Positions 16,698-25,426 of a stretch of DNA of 64,000 nucleotides are shown in pieces. The stretch is from Nonomuraea soli. Lineage in GTDB: Bacteria > Actinomycetota > Actinomycetes > Streptosporangiales > Streptosporangiaceae. The notes below the pieces were generated by a model, which saw nothing but the letters and a program-made list of their open reading frames with translations, was not told the DNA's origin and did not search any database. Where the stretch lies: assembly GCF_013761175.1 (NCBI RefSeq), contig NZ_JACDUR010000003.1:124001-188000 (forward strand), given 5' to 3'. The position numbers were made by a program, and so were the translations under genes. How positions within the stretch are numbered: position 1 is the first letter of the stretch; every line of letters begins with the position of its first letter.

Positions 16698-16738
16698 GCT
16701 GGGAGAAGCTGCCGAGCGCCAAACCCGAGGACTGAGCT
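16664..16738 (+). repeat. 37-nt tandem duplication spanning the acsA stop codon
   Basis: Bases 16664-16700 (end of the coding sequence plus stop) recur at 16702-16738 with two substitutions, one base apart (38-nt offset). The second copy lies wholly outside the gene, after the stop. Confidence 0.9.
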
Positions 16739-16747
16739 CGCGCCACG

Positions 16748-16783
16748 ACGCCCCCGCCCCTGCCGTACGGCAGGCGGGGGCGT
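16748..16783 (+). terminator. Hairpin after acsA
   Basis: Arms acgcccccgc (16748-16757) and gcgggggcgt (16774-16783) pair exactly. The loop contains a second self-complementary element, ctgccgtacggcag. It sits just past the duplicated acsA end and is the likely transcription stop. The downstream U-run is short. Confidence 0.75.
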
Positions 16784-16963
16784 TCCCATGCCCGGGCAGG
16801 GCGGCGGAACCGGCGGCACCAGCGGCATCGGCCTGGCCCAGGCCCGCCACCACAGCGAACGCGGCGAAAGCACGACATGTAAGCTGATCACCAGGTGAGC
16901 CGGGAAGTCTGGTCGGCATTCGGGGGACCGACCCGCGATACCCGTCACCAAGGGGGACATGCT

Positions 16964-18142
16964 GTGCGCCGCGCCGCGGAAATGTGGCCCATCCGCCCAA
17001 CCGTCCGATACGCCCGCACGCTGGCCGAGGCGCTCCGCACGGAGACCATCGGCGGCATCATTATGCTCGTCGCCACCGTCGCCGCCCTGATCTGGGCGAA
17101 CGTGGCGCACGACAGCTACGCCGCACTCCGGCACACCACTCTGGGCCCGCTGGAGCTCTATCACTGGGCGCAGAGCGGCCTGCTGGCCATCTTCTTCTTC
17201 GTCGCCGGCCTGGAGGTCAAGGAGGAGTTCGTCCACGGCGAGCTGTCCAACGTCAGGAAGGCCGCCCTGCCCATCATCGCCGCCGTCGCCGGCATGATCG
17301 TCCCGGCGCTCGTCTTCCTGGCCGTGAGCTGGGGCGCGCCAGGAGCGGCGGACGGCTGGGCCATTCCGACCGCGACCGACATCGCCTTCGCCCTGGCCGT
17401 GCTGGCCGTCACCGCCAGCGCGATGCCGGCGGCGCTGCGCGCCTTCCTGCTGACCTGCGCGGTCGTCGACGATCTGGGCGCGATCAGCATCATCGCGATC
17501 TTCTACACGGAGAACGTCGACCTGCTCATGCTGGTGCTGGGCGCGCTGACGATCGCCGTCTACGGTGTCCTGCAGCGCAGGAAGGTCAAGGCGCTGTGGC
17601 TCTACCTTCCGCTGGCCCTGATGGCGTGGTTGTTCGTCGAGCTCAGCGGCGTGCACGCGACCGTCGCCGGCGTCGCGCTCGGCCTGCTCACCAACCTCGA
17701 CCACGCCGAGAAGGCCGACCACTACGTCCGCCCGCTGTCGGCCGGCTTCGCCGTACCCGTCTTCGCCTTCCTGTCGGCGGGTGTCGTGCTCGACGACTTC
17801 GGCGCGATCTTCTCCGATCGTGTGGTGCTCGGCGTGATTGCGGGGCTCGTGATCGGGAAGTTCCTCGGCGTGTTCGGCGGGGCCTGGCTCGCCGTACGGC
17901 TCGGCCTGGCCAGACTGTCGGAGGAGTTGCAATGGCGTGACATGGCCGCGGTGTCGTGCCTGGCGGGCATCGGGTTCACGGTTTCGCTGCTGATCGGGGA
18001 GCTGGCCTACGGCGACGATCCGACACGGTTCAGGGCGGTGACGACGGGGGTCCTCATCGCCAGCCTCATCGCCTCGGTTCTCGCCGCGGTGCTGTTGCAT
18101 GTCAGGGTGCGCAAGCGCCTGCGGACACAGGATGATGTTTGA
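16964..18142 (+). CDS. nhaA: Na+/H+ antiporter NhaA
   Basis: A 392-residue polytopic membrane protein with 11-12 helices that exchanges sodium for protons across the cytoplasmic membrane in pH and salt homeostasis. The motifs FFFVAGLEVKEEF, PTATDIAFALAVLAV and LTCAVVDDLGAI hold the transport aspartates (the DD pair near residue 168). SGVHATVAGVALG and GIGFTVSLLIGELA are also typical. GTG 16964 is chosen because AGGGGG lies seven bases upstream; a GTG at 16895 would add 23 residues of unlikely sequence. It is followed in the same direction by the holin-like gene after 31 bases, suggesting an operon. Confidence 0.96.
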   Translation: MRRAAEMWPIRPTVRYARTLAEALRTETIGGIIMLVATVAALIWANVAHDSYAALRHTTLGPLELYHWAQSGLLAIFFFVAGLEVKEEFVHGELSNVRKAALPIIAAVAGMIVPALVFLAVSWGAPGAADGWAIPTATDIAFALAVLAVTASAMPAALRAFLLTCAVVDDLGAISIIAIFYTENVDLLMLVLGALTIAVYGVLQRRKVKALWLYLPLALMAWLFVELSGVHATVAGVALGLLTNLDHAEKADHYVRPLSAGFAVPVFAFLSAGVVLDDFGAIFSDRVVLGVIAGLVIGKFLGVFGGAWLAVRLGLARLSEELQWRDMAAVSCLAGIGFTVSLLIGELAYGDDPTRFRAVTTGVLIASLIASVLAAVLLHVRVRKRLRTQDDV

Positions 18143-18173
18143 CACGGCCGGCGTGTCCAGATAGGAGACCCTC

Positions 18174-18992
18174 ATGTCACAAGCTCCCGAAGTCGAGGAG
18201 ACCCTCGGCTCTCTGGTCGCCAAGGCCAGCGACCAGATCTCCACGCTGGTACGCGCCGAGATCGAGCTCGCCAAGTCCGAGCTGCGCTTCGACGCCCAGC
18301 GGGTGGGCACGGGCGTCGGGTTGCTGGCCGGTGCGGCCTTCATCGCGCACCTGTGCCTGATCCTCGCCTCCTTCACCCTCGGTTTCCTGCTGTCCGAGGG
18401 CATGTGGACGTGGCTGGCGGTCGTGCTGACGGTGCTGGCCTACCTGGCCACCGGCGCGTTCCTGGGCTATCTCGCCCTCCTGGGCGCGCGCACGCTCGGC
18501 AAGGGCCCGTCGCAGCCGGTCGGCGCCGCGCTCGCGGGCGTGCTCTTCCTGGAGGTCACCGGCGCCGTCCTCTTCTTCGGCCTCCCGCCACTCCAGCGCT
18601 GGATCGAGTCGTTCTCGATGCCGGCGTGGCTGACCGCCAGCCTGCCCGTCGTGATCGCGGTGATCGTGGCGGGGGTCCTGGGCTACCTCGCCTCGCTGCT
18701 GGCGCGGCGCCTGGCCCAGGGCATCGCGCCCGGAGCGGCCATCACGCTGTTCGGTCTGGCCTACCTGGCTCTGGCCGTGCTCTTCGGCTACCTCGCCTAC
18801 CTGTTCGTCCCGAAGCTGGCGGCCGGACTGCCGAGCTCGGCGGCCTTCCTCATCGTGACGCTCTTCTACCTGCTGGTCGCGGGGGTGGCCGTCCTCGTCG
18901 GCACGCGCCGGTTCAAGGGGTTGACCGGTATGAAGCGCACCCGCGACTCGCTGAAGGGCCTGAAGGACGTGGCGGAGCCCGCCGATGGCTGA
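18174..18992 (+). CDS. Holin-like actinobacterial membrane protein (DUF1469 type)
   Basis: A 272-residue protein whose first 45 residues form an amphipathic helix (ISTLVRAEIELAKSEL), the signature of the phage-holin-like DUF1469 family. Here the family's membrane hairpin is repeated: about seven to eight hydrophobic segments fill residues 46-245. A basic C-terminal tail (MKRTRDSLKGLKD) follows. The function in bacteria is unproven, and the name comes from remote similarity to holins. TAGGAG precedes the ATG by six bases. Its stop overlaps the start of the hydrolase gene by eight bases, so the two are translationally coupled. Confidence 0.85.
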   Translation: MSQAPEVEETLGSLVAKASDQISTLVRAEIELAKSELRFDAQRVGTGVGLLAGAAFIAHLCLILASFTLGFLLSEGMWTWLAVVLTVLAYLATGAFLGYLALLGARTLGKGPSQPVGAALAGVLFLEVTGAVLFFGLPPLQRWIESFSMPAWLTASLPVVIAVIVAGVLGYLASLLARRLAQGIAPGAAITLFGLAYLALAVLFGYLAYLFVPKLAAGLPSSAAFLIVTLFYLLVAGVAVLVGTRRFKGLTGMKRTRDSLKGLKDVAEPADG

Positions 18993-19890
18993 CGAGTCGG
19001 TCGTCCAGCTCGACGGCCCCTGGACGCACCGGTCCATCCACGCGGCCGGCACCCGCTTCCACGCGGTCGAGGCGGGCGAGGGCCCGCTGGTCCTGCTGCT
19101 GCACGGCTTCCCGCAGTTCTGGTGGACATGGCGCAACCAGCTGAGGAGCCTGCCCGAGCGCGGTTACCGCGCCGTCGCCGTCGACCTGCGCGGCTACGGC
19201 GGAAGCGACAAGCCGCCGCGCGGCTACGACCTGCCGACGCTGGCCGGCGACGCGACCGGTCTGATCCGCGCGCTCGGCGAGACCGGCGCGATCGTGGTCG
19301 GTCACGACTGGGGCGGGCTGCTCGCCTGGACGATGGCGGCGTTGTCGCCCAAGTCGGTGCAGCGCCTGGTCGTGGTCGGCGCACCGCACCCCCTGCGGCT
19401 GCGCAGCTCGCTGCTGACCGACCCGTTCGGCCAGCTGCGCGCCAGCGCCTACTCCCTGGGCTTCCAGCTGCCGTTCCTGCCGGAGAGGCGGCTGCCCAAG
19501 CAGGTCAGGCGGATCCTGACCGACTGGGCGGGTCCCGGCTTTCCCGACGACGAGACCGCGAGGGTCTACGAGGAGGCCTTCCGGATCAACGCGGTGCCGC
19601 ACTCCGCGCTGGAGTACCACCGCTGGTTCGCCCGCTCGCAGCTGCGCCCTGACGGCCTGCGCTACGCGCGTGCGATGCACACCGAGATCGAGGCGCCCAC
19701 CCTGCAGTTGCACGGCGCGCTCGACCGCTGCACGCTCCCCCGTACCGCCCAGGGTTCGAGCCGTTACGTGGCCGCGCCGTACCGCTGGAAGCTCATCGAG
19801 GGCGCCGGGCACTTCCCGCACGAGGAGCAGCCGGAGGCGTTCGACACCGAGCTGGCCGGCTGGCTGGCCGATCCGGAGCCCGACCGGTGA
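18985..19890 (+). CDS. Alpha/beta hydrolase, epoxide-hydrolase-like
   Basis: A 301-residue alpha/beta hydrolase. HGFPQFWWTWR near residue 40 is the oxyanion-hole motif of epoxide hydrolases. GHDWGG near residue 107 places an aspartate, not a serine, at the nucleophile position, which points to epoxide hydrolase or dehalogenase chemistry. The catalytic histidine is in GAGHFPHEEQP near 280. The family opens epoxides through an ester intermediate in the cytosol. The mycobacterial gene at this position is ephE. It overlaps the upstream holin-like gene by eight bases and the DUF309 gene as GTGA, so all are in one operon. The substrate is unknown. Confidence 0.92.
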   Translation: MADESVVQLDGPWTHRSIHAAGTRFHAVEAGEGPLVLLLHGFPQFWWTWRNQLRSLPERGYRAVAVDLRGYGGSDKPPRGYDLPTLAGDATGLIRALGETGAIVVGHDWGGLLAWTMAALSPKSVQRLVVVGAPHPLRLRSSLLTDPFGQLRASAYSLGFQLPFLPERRLPKQVRRILTDWAGPGFPDDETARVYEEAFRINAVPHSALEYHRWFARSQLRPDGLRYARAMHTEIEAPTLQLHGALDRCTLPRTAQGSSRYVAAPYRWKLIEGAGHFPHEEQPEAFDTELAGWLADPEPDR

Positions 19891-20327
19891 GAGACAGAGA
19901 CCCGCTGGGCCGCCCGCGCAACGCCAGGCCCAGAGACGAGTACGGCAGGCCGCTGCCGTACGGCTCGGAAGGTGTGGAACGCGTGCCCGACGATTACGCG
20001 CCCACCACGGCGCAGGCGCTGGCCGACGCGCGCGAGATGCTCGCGGCGCAGCGCCCCTTCCACGCGCACGAGATCTTCGAGGGGCGCTGGAAGTGCGCCC
20101 CCGACGACGAGCGCGAGTTGTGGCAGGGCCTGGCCCAGATCTGCGTCGGCCTCACCCATCTGCAGCGCGGCAACGGCCGCGGCGCGGTGACGCTCTTCAG
20201 CCGGGGAGCGGCCAAGGTGCAGGCGTACGGCGGGCCGTACCACCAGGTCGGCCGCGTCGCCTCGGGCCTGGCCGACGACAGCGACGCCGGCCAGGCGATC
20301 GGCGTCATCCTGCGGGCACTCCCCTAG
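19887..20327 (+). CDS. DUF309 family protein
   Basis: A 146-residue protein with the DUF309 signature RPFHAHEIFEGRWK (about residues 57-70) and LWQGLAQICVGLTHLQRGNGRGA. The invariant His and Glu lie on two helices. No biochemical role is established for the family. GTG 19887 overlaps the upstream stop as GTGA, making it the last gene of the nhaA-holin-hydrolase operon. The first 45 residues are charged, proline-rich and probably disordered. Confidence 0.88.
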   Translation: MRDRDPLGRPRNARPRDEYGRPLPYGSEGVERVPDDYAPTTAQALADAREMLAAQRPFHAHEIFEGRWKCAPDDERELWQGLAQICVGLTHLQRGNGRGAVTLFSRGAAKVQAYGGPYHQVGRVASGLADDSDAGQAIGVILRALP

Positions 20328-20335
20328 CCGATCCC

Positions 20336-21529
20336 TTAGTCGCAGGACTGGGTGCTGGCCGGTGTCGTGTCGGCCTGTCCGAGCTTCACGTCCTGCGAGA
20401 CCTCGGCCGCCGTGAGGGCGTAGCCGGTGTCCTTGCGGTCGGTGGCGGCGGCGAAGATGACGCCGAAGACCTGGCCCTGGTCGGTCAGGAGCGGGCCGCC
20501 CGAGTTGCCCGGCAGGACCCTGCCGCGGATGGCGTAGACCTCGCGGGTGACGTTCTCGCTGCGGTAGATGTCAGGTCCTGTGGCCTTCTGGGTGCCGCGG
20601 ATGCGGGCCGCCTCGGGGGTGAAGCCCTTGCCCTTGGGATAGCCGGCGATGATCGCGTTGTCGCCCGACTTGGCGGAGCCGTCGAACGACAGCGCCCGGA
20701 GGCTCAGCCCCGGCACGTAGAGGACGGCGATGTCGCGGCTGGGGTTGTAGCGCACGACCACGGCTTCCTTGGTGTCGAAGCGGTAGTCGGTGACCCGCAG
20801 GTCGGCCGTGACGCCGGCGACGACGTGGGCGTTGGTCATGACGTGGTCGCGGGCGAAGACGAAGCCGGTGCCCTCGATGCGCTTGCCGCAGCTCTCGGCG
20901 GTGCCCTGGACCTTGACGATGCTGTTGCGCGCGCGTTCGAGGCGCGGGTTGCCCTTCAGCACGCCGACGTCGGGCTCGGCGACCTCGATGAGGTTGCTGC
21001 CGCCTATGGCGTCGAAGACCGGCGGGAACTCCGAGCGGTCGATGAACTCCTTGAACGGCTTCTGCCAGTCCTTGGCCGCTTCCGGCACGGCCTCGTCGAC
21101 CGTGCTGAGCAGCAGGGAGTTGCGGATCTGGTCGACGATCGGGGTGAAGGAGCTGGAGACCAGCAGGCTGCCCACGAGCCAGGCGAACACCAGCACGGAC
21201 AGGCCGCTGGCCAGGGTGCCGCCGAGGGCGTCGACGACCTTGGCGGGCTCCCAGGTGACGTGGCTGCGGACGACGGCGCCGATGGTGGAGGAGGCGAACT
21301 GGCCGATGGTGGCGGTCAGGAAGACGATGACGATGGCCAGCAGAGCCTGCTCGATGTCGCCGTCGACGACGGCCTTGGCGATGGGCGGCGCGATGAAGAC
21401 GCCCAGCACGACCCCACCCGCGAAGCCGACAAAGCTCATCGCCCCGATGATGAAGCCCTGACGGTAGCCCGAGATGCCGAAGGCGATCACGAGGCCGATC
21501 AAAATGAGGTCAAGCAGATCGCCGCGCAC
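20336..21529 (-). CDS. marP: MarP-type membrane serine protease (CvpA plus trypsin-like domain)
   Basis: A 397-residue protein. Four N-terminal membrane helices of CvpA/colicin-V-production type (about residues 5-130) anchor a periplasmic chymotrypsin-fold protease. The catalytic triad is visible as His in MTNAHVVAG, Asp in NPSRDIAVL and Ser in LPGNSGGPLL. Two cysteines (SCGK near residue 213 and the C-terminal SCD) may form a redox-sensitive disulfide, as in the mycobacterial enzyme that protects against acid and oxidative stress. The start is a GTG at 21529 with a weak ribosome binding site. It converges with the DUF309 gene and sits in the conserved acid-resistance neighbourhood with NUDIX and nth. 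Confidence 0.92.
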   Translation of the reverse strand: MRGDLLDLILIGLVIAFGISGYRQGFIIGAMSFVGFAGGVVLGVFIAPPIAKAVVDGDIEQALLAIVIVFLTATIGQFASSTIGAVVRSHVTWEPAKVVDALGGTLASGLSVLVFAWLVGSLLVSSSFTPIVDQIRNSLLLSTVDEAVPEAAKDWQKPFKEFIDRSEFPPVFDAIGGSNLIEVAEPDVGVLKGNPRLERARNSIVKVQGTAESCGKRIEGTGFVFARDHVMTNAHVVAGVTADLRVTDYRFDTKEAVVVRYNPSRDIAVLYVPGLSLRALSFDGSAKSGDNAIIAGYPKGKGFTPEAARIRGTQKATGPDIYRSENVTREVYAIRGRVLPGNSGGPLLTDQGQVFGVIFAAATDRKDTGYALTAAEVSQDVKLGQADTTPASTQSCD

Positions 21530-21610
21530 GCTTCAAAGGTATCCAGCGCGGAAGTCAATTGTGCACCTCTTCTGTGAGGAGCGGTTGACCTGCGGGAATA
21601 CCGTCGGATT

Positions 21611-21832
21611 GTGGAAGCTTTCATGCTGGCCCGCCGGATGTGCGCCGGGGAGACGCTCAGCGAGCGGCTGCGCGGGGTGGAGATGATGCGTACGGTGCCC
21701 GAGCGGCGCCGGGCACTGCTGGTGCTGCGGTACCTGCGTGCGAGCGAGACGGACGAGACGTTGCTGTGGGCGATCGACGGCGCACTCACCGATATCGGAA
21801 AAGCCGAGCAATCCGCCGATACTCGCGTTTAG
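21611..21832 (+). CDS. Small hypothetical protein
   Basis: A 73-codon frame with GC-rich third positions through most of its length, as in neighbouring genes, starting with GTG. The product is mostly helical and rich in Arg and Glu (RLRGVEMMRTVPERRRALLVLRYLRA) and contains no cysteines beyond one near the start. It lies between the divergent marP promoter region and the acyltransferase gene. No family is recognised. Codon usage supports expression, but the ribosome binding site is weak and the last fifteen codons lose the GC bias. Confidence 0.55.
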   Translation: MEAFMLARRMCAGETLSERLRGVEMMRTVPERRRALLVLRYLRASETDETLLWAIDGALTDIGKAEQSADTRV

Positions 21833-21865
21833 TATTTGGTCCGCTACCTTGCGTAGGAGGCGGGC

Positions 21866-23035
21866 ATGAATCGTGTCGATCGTCATTTCCTCACCCAGGA
21901 CCGGCTCCAGGGCGCCGCGACATTCGGGTTCCTGGTTCGCTTCCAGGGGGCCGCGCCGTCGTGCGAGGAGCTCCAGGACCTGGTGGCCGTACGGCTGGCG
22001 CCGCTGGCCCGGTTGCGGTGCCGCTTCGACGGCCGCCGCTGGGTGGTGCGCGAGCGCCTCGACCCCACCGAGCACGTCGGCATCCACGCCACCGCCTCCG
22101 AGTCGGAGACCGCCGCGGCCCTGCTCGGCGCGCGCCTCGATCCCCCGTGGCGGCTCGACCTGCTCACCGGCTACGCCGACGGGGAGTTCGCCCTGCTGTT
22201 CCGCGCGCACCACGCGCTGCTCGACGGCGTGGCCGCCTCGCTCATCCTGCGCCACCTGCTCGGCGAGGGCGAGCCGCACCCTGACTGGTCGCGGGAGCCC
22301 GCCACGGTCAGCCAGCCCGCGACCCGCCGCCATCTGGCCGGGCTGCTGACCGCGCTGGCCGAACGCCCGGGGCGCAGGCTGCCCTTCAACGGCCCGCACG
22401 GCCCCGGCAGGCACCTGGCCGTGGTCAGAGTGCCACGCAGGCTCCTCGACACCGCCAGGACCCGTCCTGAGACGCTCAACGACGTCTACCTGGCCGCCGT
22501 GGCGGGCGCCGTACGCCGCATGGGCCGCACGCAGGGCCCCCACTTCGTCATGGTCCCGGTCGACCTGCGTACGGCGGGCACCGCGCACGTGCTCGGCAAC
22601 CAGCTCGCCATGATCAGGGTGCGCCTGCCGCTCAACGTGTCGTTGCCGAAGGGACGCCTGGCCACCGTGCACGCGCGCACCGCCAGGGCCAAACGGCTGT
22701 CGCAGGCACGCGGGCTGGCCCTGCTCACCCAGGCGACGGCCGCGATGGGCGTGGCGGGCCAGGTCGCGCTCATGCGCACGATCTGGATGCCGCTGATGAG
22801 CAACATCGTCTGCTCGAACGTCCCGATTCCCACGGAGCCGCTCGCGCTGGCGGGCCGTCCGGTCACCGACATCGTGGGGGCGACGATCCTGCAGCCGCCG
22901 CACGGCATCTGCATGATGCTGCACGGCTACGGCGAGACGGTGACGATCAGCGTCGTCTCCGACGCGCAGCGGGCCCAGTTCGCCGACAAGTTCGCCAACG
23001 AGCTGCAGCAGGAGCTGCACGACCTCGCCCTGTAG
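21866..23035 (+). CDS. WS/DGAT-like acyltransferase
   Basis: A 389-residue protein of the wax-ester synthase/diacylglycerol acyltransferase type, shorter than typical members. The catalytic HHALLDG (HHxxxDG) lies near residue 116. The C-terminal half shows the family pattern LNDVYLAAVAGAVRR, VPVDLR, GNQLAMIRVRLP and SNIVCSNVPIPTEPL. Such enzymes join fatty acyl-CoA to alcohols or diacylglycerol and make storage lipid at the membrane face. GTAGGAGG upstream of the ATG is a good ribosome binding site. The similar condensation fold of peptide synthetases is the main alternative, but the PLMSNIVCSNVP motif favours WS/DGAT. Confidence 0.85.
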   Translation: MNRVDRHFLTQDRLQGAATFGFLVRFQGAAPSCEELQDLVAVRLAPLARLRCRFDGRRWVVRERLDPTEHVGIHATASESETAAALLGARLDPPWRLDLLTGYADGEFALLFRAHHALLDGVAASLILRHLLGEGEPHPDWSREPATVSQPATRRHLAGLLTALAERPGRRLPFNGPHGPGRHLAVVRVPRRLLDTARTRPETLNDVYLAAVAGAVRRMGRTQGPHFVMVPVDLRTAGTAHVLGNQLAMIRVRLPLNVSLPKGRLATVHARTARAKRLSQARGLALLTQATAAMGVAGQVALMRTIWMPLMSNIVCSNVPIPTEPLALAGRPVTDIVGATILQPPHGICMMLHGYGETVTISVVSDAQRAQFADKFANELQQELHDLAL

Positions 23036-23040
23036 CCCCG

Positions 23041-23799
23041 TCAGTCCTGCGTGTCGTCGGGGAACTCCGGCGGCGCCTGCAGGTCGTGGGCGCGGAACAG
23101 CACCGCGTGCTCGACGCCCATGGCCTTGCCGCTCATGGCGGCGAACTTCGGGATGAAGTCCGACGGCACGGGGTGTCCAGGGAGCGCGGCCAGGTACGCG
23201 GCGTGGGCCTCGAGCGAGGCGACTCCCCTGCGCAGCGGCTCGCCGGTGACCTCGACGCCGTGGGTCGCGGAGGCGGCGAGGCCGGGGACGATGTACCAGC
23301 GCGCGGAGTGCGGTTCGAGTCCTTCGTCGTCGATCTGCTCGGGGAAGACCCACCGGTTGCCGGCGTCGCGGATCGCGTCGAGCGTCGCGAGCCCGGCCGC
23401 GCGGTGGTCGGCCTGGTCGAAGCCGTAGGGCGTCTCGATGTCGAATCCGGAGCCGAGGACGACGTCGGGCTTGAACCGGCGGATCTCGCGGCAGATGTCA
23501 CGGCGCAGGTCGAGCCCGTAGACGAGCACGCCGTCCGGGTGTTCGAGGACGGTCAGGTGCTTGACGCCGACGGCGGCGCAGGCGGCCTGCTGCTCGGCCA
23601 CGCGCAGGCGTGCCGTCTCTTCGGGAGGGTTGGGCATGCCAGCCTCGCCGCGAGTAAGCAGGAGGTAGCCGACCTCGATGCCGCGTGCGGTCCAGCGGGC
23701 GACGGCCGCGGACGTGCCGTACTCCATGTCGTCAGGGTGTGCGACGACGCAGAGCACACGCTGGAAGGACTCTTCGGGCAGGGCAGGCAGAGTCGTCAT
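23041..23799 (-). CDS. PIG-L/LmbE family deacetylase
   Basis: A 252-residue zinc-dependent amidase of the PIG-L family. The metal and catalytic motif AHPDDMEYG lies near residue 20, and the third ligand is in FDQADHRAAG. Family members remove an N-acetyl group from a GlcNAc conjugate, as MshB and Mca do in mycothiol metabolism, or from other sugars. The mid-region FDIETPYGFDQADHRA matches uncharacterised actinobacterial members rather than MshB, so the substrate is open. ATG 23799 has a spaced GGAAG; ATG 23808 is possible. It lies just downstream of the NUDIX gene, 18 bases away, in the same orientation as NUDIX and nth. Confidence 0.9.
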   Translation of the reverse strand: MTTLPALPEESFQRVLCVVAHPDDMEYGTSAAVARWTARGIEVGYLLLTRGEAGMPNPPEETARLRVAEQQAACAAVGVKHLTVLEHPDGVLVYGLDLRRDICREIRRFKPDVVLGSGFDIETPYGFDQADHRAAGLATLDAIRDAGNRWVFPEQIDDEGLEPHSARWYIVPGLAASATHGVEVTGEPLRRGVASLEAHAAYLAALPGHPVPSDFIPKFAAMSGKAMGVEHAVLFRAHDLQAPPEFPDDTQD

Positions 23800-23817
23800 G
23801 CCGGACATTCTTCCGCA

Positions 23818-24450
23818 CTAGCGGGCGGCGAGGTTGACCACGTCCGGCGGCAGGTCCTCGACGCGGTGGTGGTCCCAGGGACGCTCGAAGTCGCACCAGC
23901 GCAGCATGTTGTCGAGGATGCCCGCGGTGAAGCCCCACACCAGCAGGCCTCGCACCTGGAAGGCGGGGCCGGAGTAACCGCTGGGGTGGCGCAGCTTGAG
24001 CCGGTTGGCGGGGTCGGCGAGCTCGGCGATGGGCACCCGTTCGACCGCCTCGACCTCGTCGGGCGATGCGGGGTGCACGGCACAGGGGGTGTGCCACCAG
24101 CCCACGACGGGGGTCACGCGGTTGTCGCTGCGCCAGACGTACAACTCGGGCAGGGTGCCGACGATCTCGACGCCGTCGGGGACGAGGCCGGTCTCCTCCT
24201 GGGCCTCGCGCAGGGCCGCTCCGACGGCTCCGTCGTCGTCGGGGTCGAGGCCGCCGCCGGGGAAGGCGGGCTGGCCGGCGTGGCGCCTCCCGCGCGAGCT
24301 GCGCTGGATGAGCAGGACGTCGGGGCCCTCGCCGAACAGCATCAGGACCGCCGCCGGACGGCCGCTGCCGTCGGCCGGCGGACGCATGCCCGCGGGCACG
24401 GGGGATCGTGCTGCCTTCGCCACGAGGGTGTGCAGCCAGTCGGGGGCCAT
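23818..24450 (-). CDS. CoA pyrophosphatase, NUDIX family
   Basis: A 210-residue NUDIX hydrolase with the NuCoA-type signature ahead of the box (RSSRGRRHAGQPAFPGGGLDPDD) and the NUDIX box itself ending ALREAQEETGLV near residue 90. The GRRHAGQPAFPGG stretch is characteristic of enzymes that cleave CoA or CoA esters to 3',5'-ADP and phosphopantetheine. It follows nth in the same direction, as in the mycobacterial order Rv3672c-Rv3674c. The thioredoxin-like gene found between them there is missing here. Confidence 0.92.
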   Translation of the reverse strand: MAPDWLHTLVAKAARSPVPAGMRPPADGSGRPAAVLMLFGEGPDVLLIQRSSRGRRHAGQPAFPGGGLDPDDDGAVGAALREAQEETGLVPDGVEIVGTLPELYVWRSDNRVTPVVGWWHTPCAVHPASPDEVEAVERVPIAELADPANRLKLRHPSGYSGPAFQVRGLLVWGFTAGILDNMLRWCDFERPWDHHRVEDLPPDVVNLAAR

Positions 24451-24490
24451 GCGATCTCCAACGCTCGCCCGGCGGGAAATGCTTCCCCGG

Positions 24491-25198
24491 TCAGGAAAAC
24501 GGTCCGGGTCGCACCAGTTTGGAGGCTTCCTTCTCCGCCGTCGGGCCCGTGCCGTACGCCGGGCACAGCGCGGCCAGCGGGCACACGCCGCAGGCGGGAC
24601 GGCGGGCGTGGCACATGCGCCTTCCGTGCCAGATGACGCGGTGGGAGAACATCGTCCATTCCTTGCGCGGGAGCAGCTCGGCGACGATGTGCTCGATCTT
24701 GACCGGGTCGGTCTCGTCGGTCCAGCCGAAGCGGCGCACCAGCCGCTGGAAGTGGGTGTCGACGGTCAGCCCAGGAACGCCGAAGGCGTTGCCGAGCACG
24801 ACGTTGGCGGTCTTGCGTCCGACGCCGGGGAGCGTGACCAGGTCCTTCAGCCGGTGCGGCACGACGCCCTTGTAGCGGTCGCACACCGCCTGGGCCATGC
24901 CGATGATGCTGTTGGTCTTGGCGCGGAAGAAGCCCGTGGACTTGATGATCTCTTCCATCTCGGCCCGGTCGGCCGCGGCGTAGTCCTCCACCGTGGGGTA
25001 CTTGGCGAACAGCGTCGGGGTCACCATGTTGACCCGCTTGTCGGTGCACTGCGCCGACAGGATGGTGGCGACCAGGAGCTCGAGCGGGTTGGCGAAGTCG
25101 AGCTCGCAGTGGGCGTCGGGGTAGGTCTCCGCCAGGATGCGGTTGATCTTGCGGGCGCGTCGTACCAGCGCGAGTGAGGGACGCTCGTCCATGGCCAT
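24491..25198 (-). CDS. nth: Endonuclease III (DNA glycosylase/AP lyase)
   Basis: A 235-residue base-excision repair enzyme that removes oxidised pyrimidines and nicks abasic sites. The helix-hairpin-helix [12 protein letters not shown] near residue 120 carries the catalytic lysine, and VDTHFQR supplies the catalytic aspartate. The C-terminal [17 protein letters not shown] has the C-x6-C-x2-C-x5-C spacing of the [4Fe-4S] cluster. The start is ATG 25198 (MAMDERPS); ATG 25192 is equally possible. Further upstream codons only add unrelated sequence. It precedes the NUDIX gene by 40 bases. Confidence 0.96.
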   Translation of the reverse strand: MAMDERPSLALVRRARKINRILAETYPDAHCELDFANPLELLVATILSAQCTDKRVNMVTPTLFAKYPTVEDYAAADRAEMEEIIKSTGFFRAKTNSIIGMAQAVCDRYKGVVPHRLKDLVTLPGVGRKTANVVLGNAFGVPGLTVDTHFQRLVRRFGWTDETDPVKIEHIVAELLPRKEWTMFSHRVIWHGRRMCHARRPACGVCPLAALCPAYGTGPTAEKEASKLVRPGPFS

Positions 25199-25426
25199 GC
25201 GGCAAGGGTAGAGGCCGATGCGGCCGCGCCACCCTCGATGTCCCCTCCGACACGGTGACGCGGCCGGACCCCCAGGGTGCCGTCGCCCTGTCGTACCGGC
25301 ATCGGGACACATACGTATTCGAGGCCGCGAGGGCCTTGTAGGTATGTGATTGGGCCGTCACCGTCCGCCATGCCGGACTAGGGTGAATTGCTGACTCAGC
25401 GTCATATGTCGATCACTGGAGGCGCC

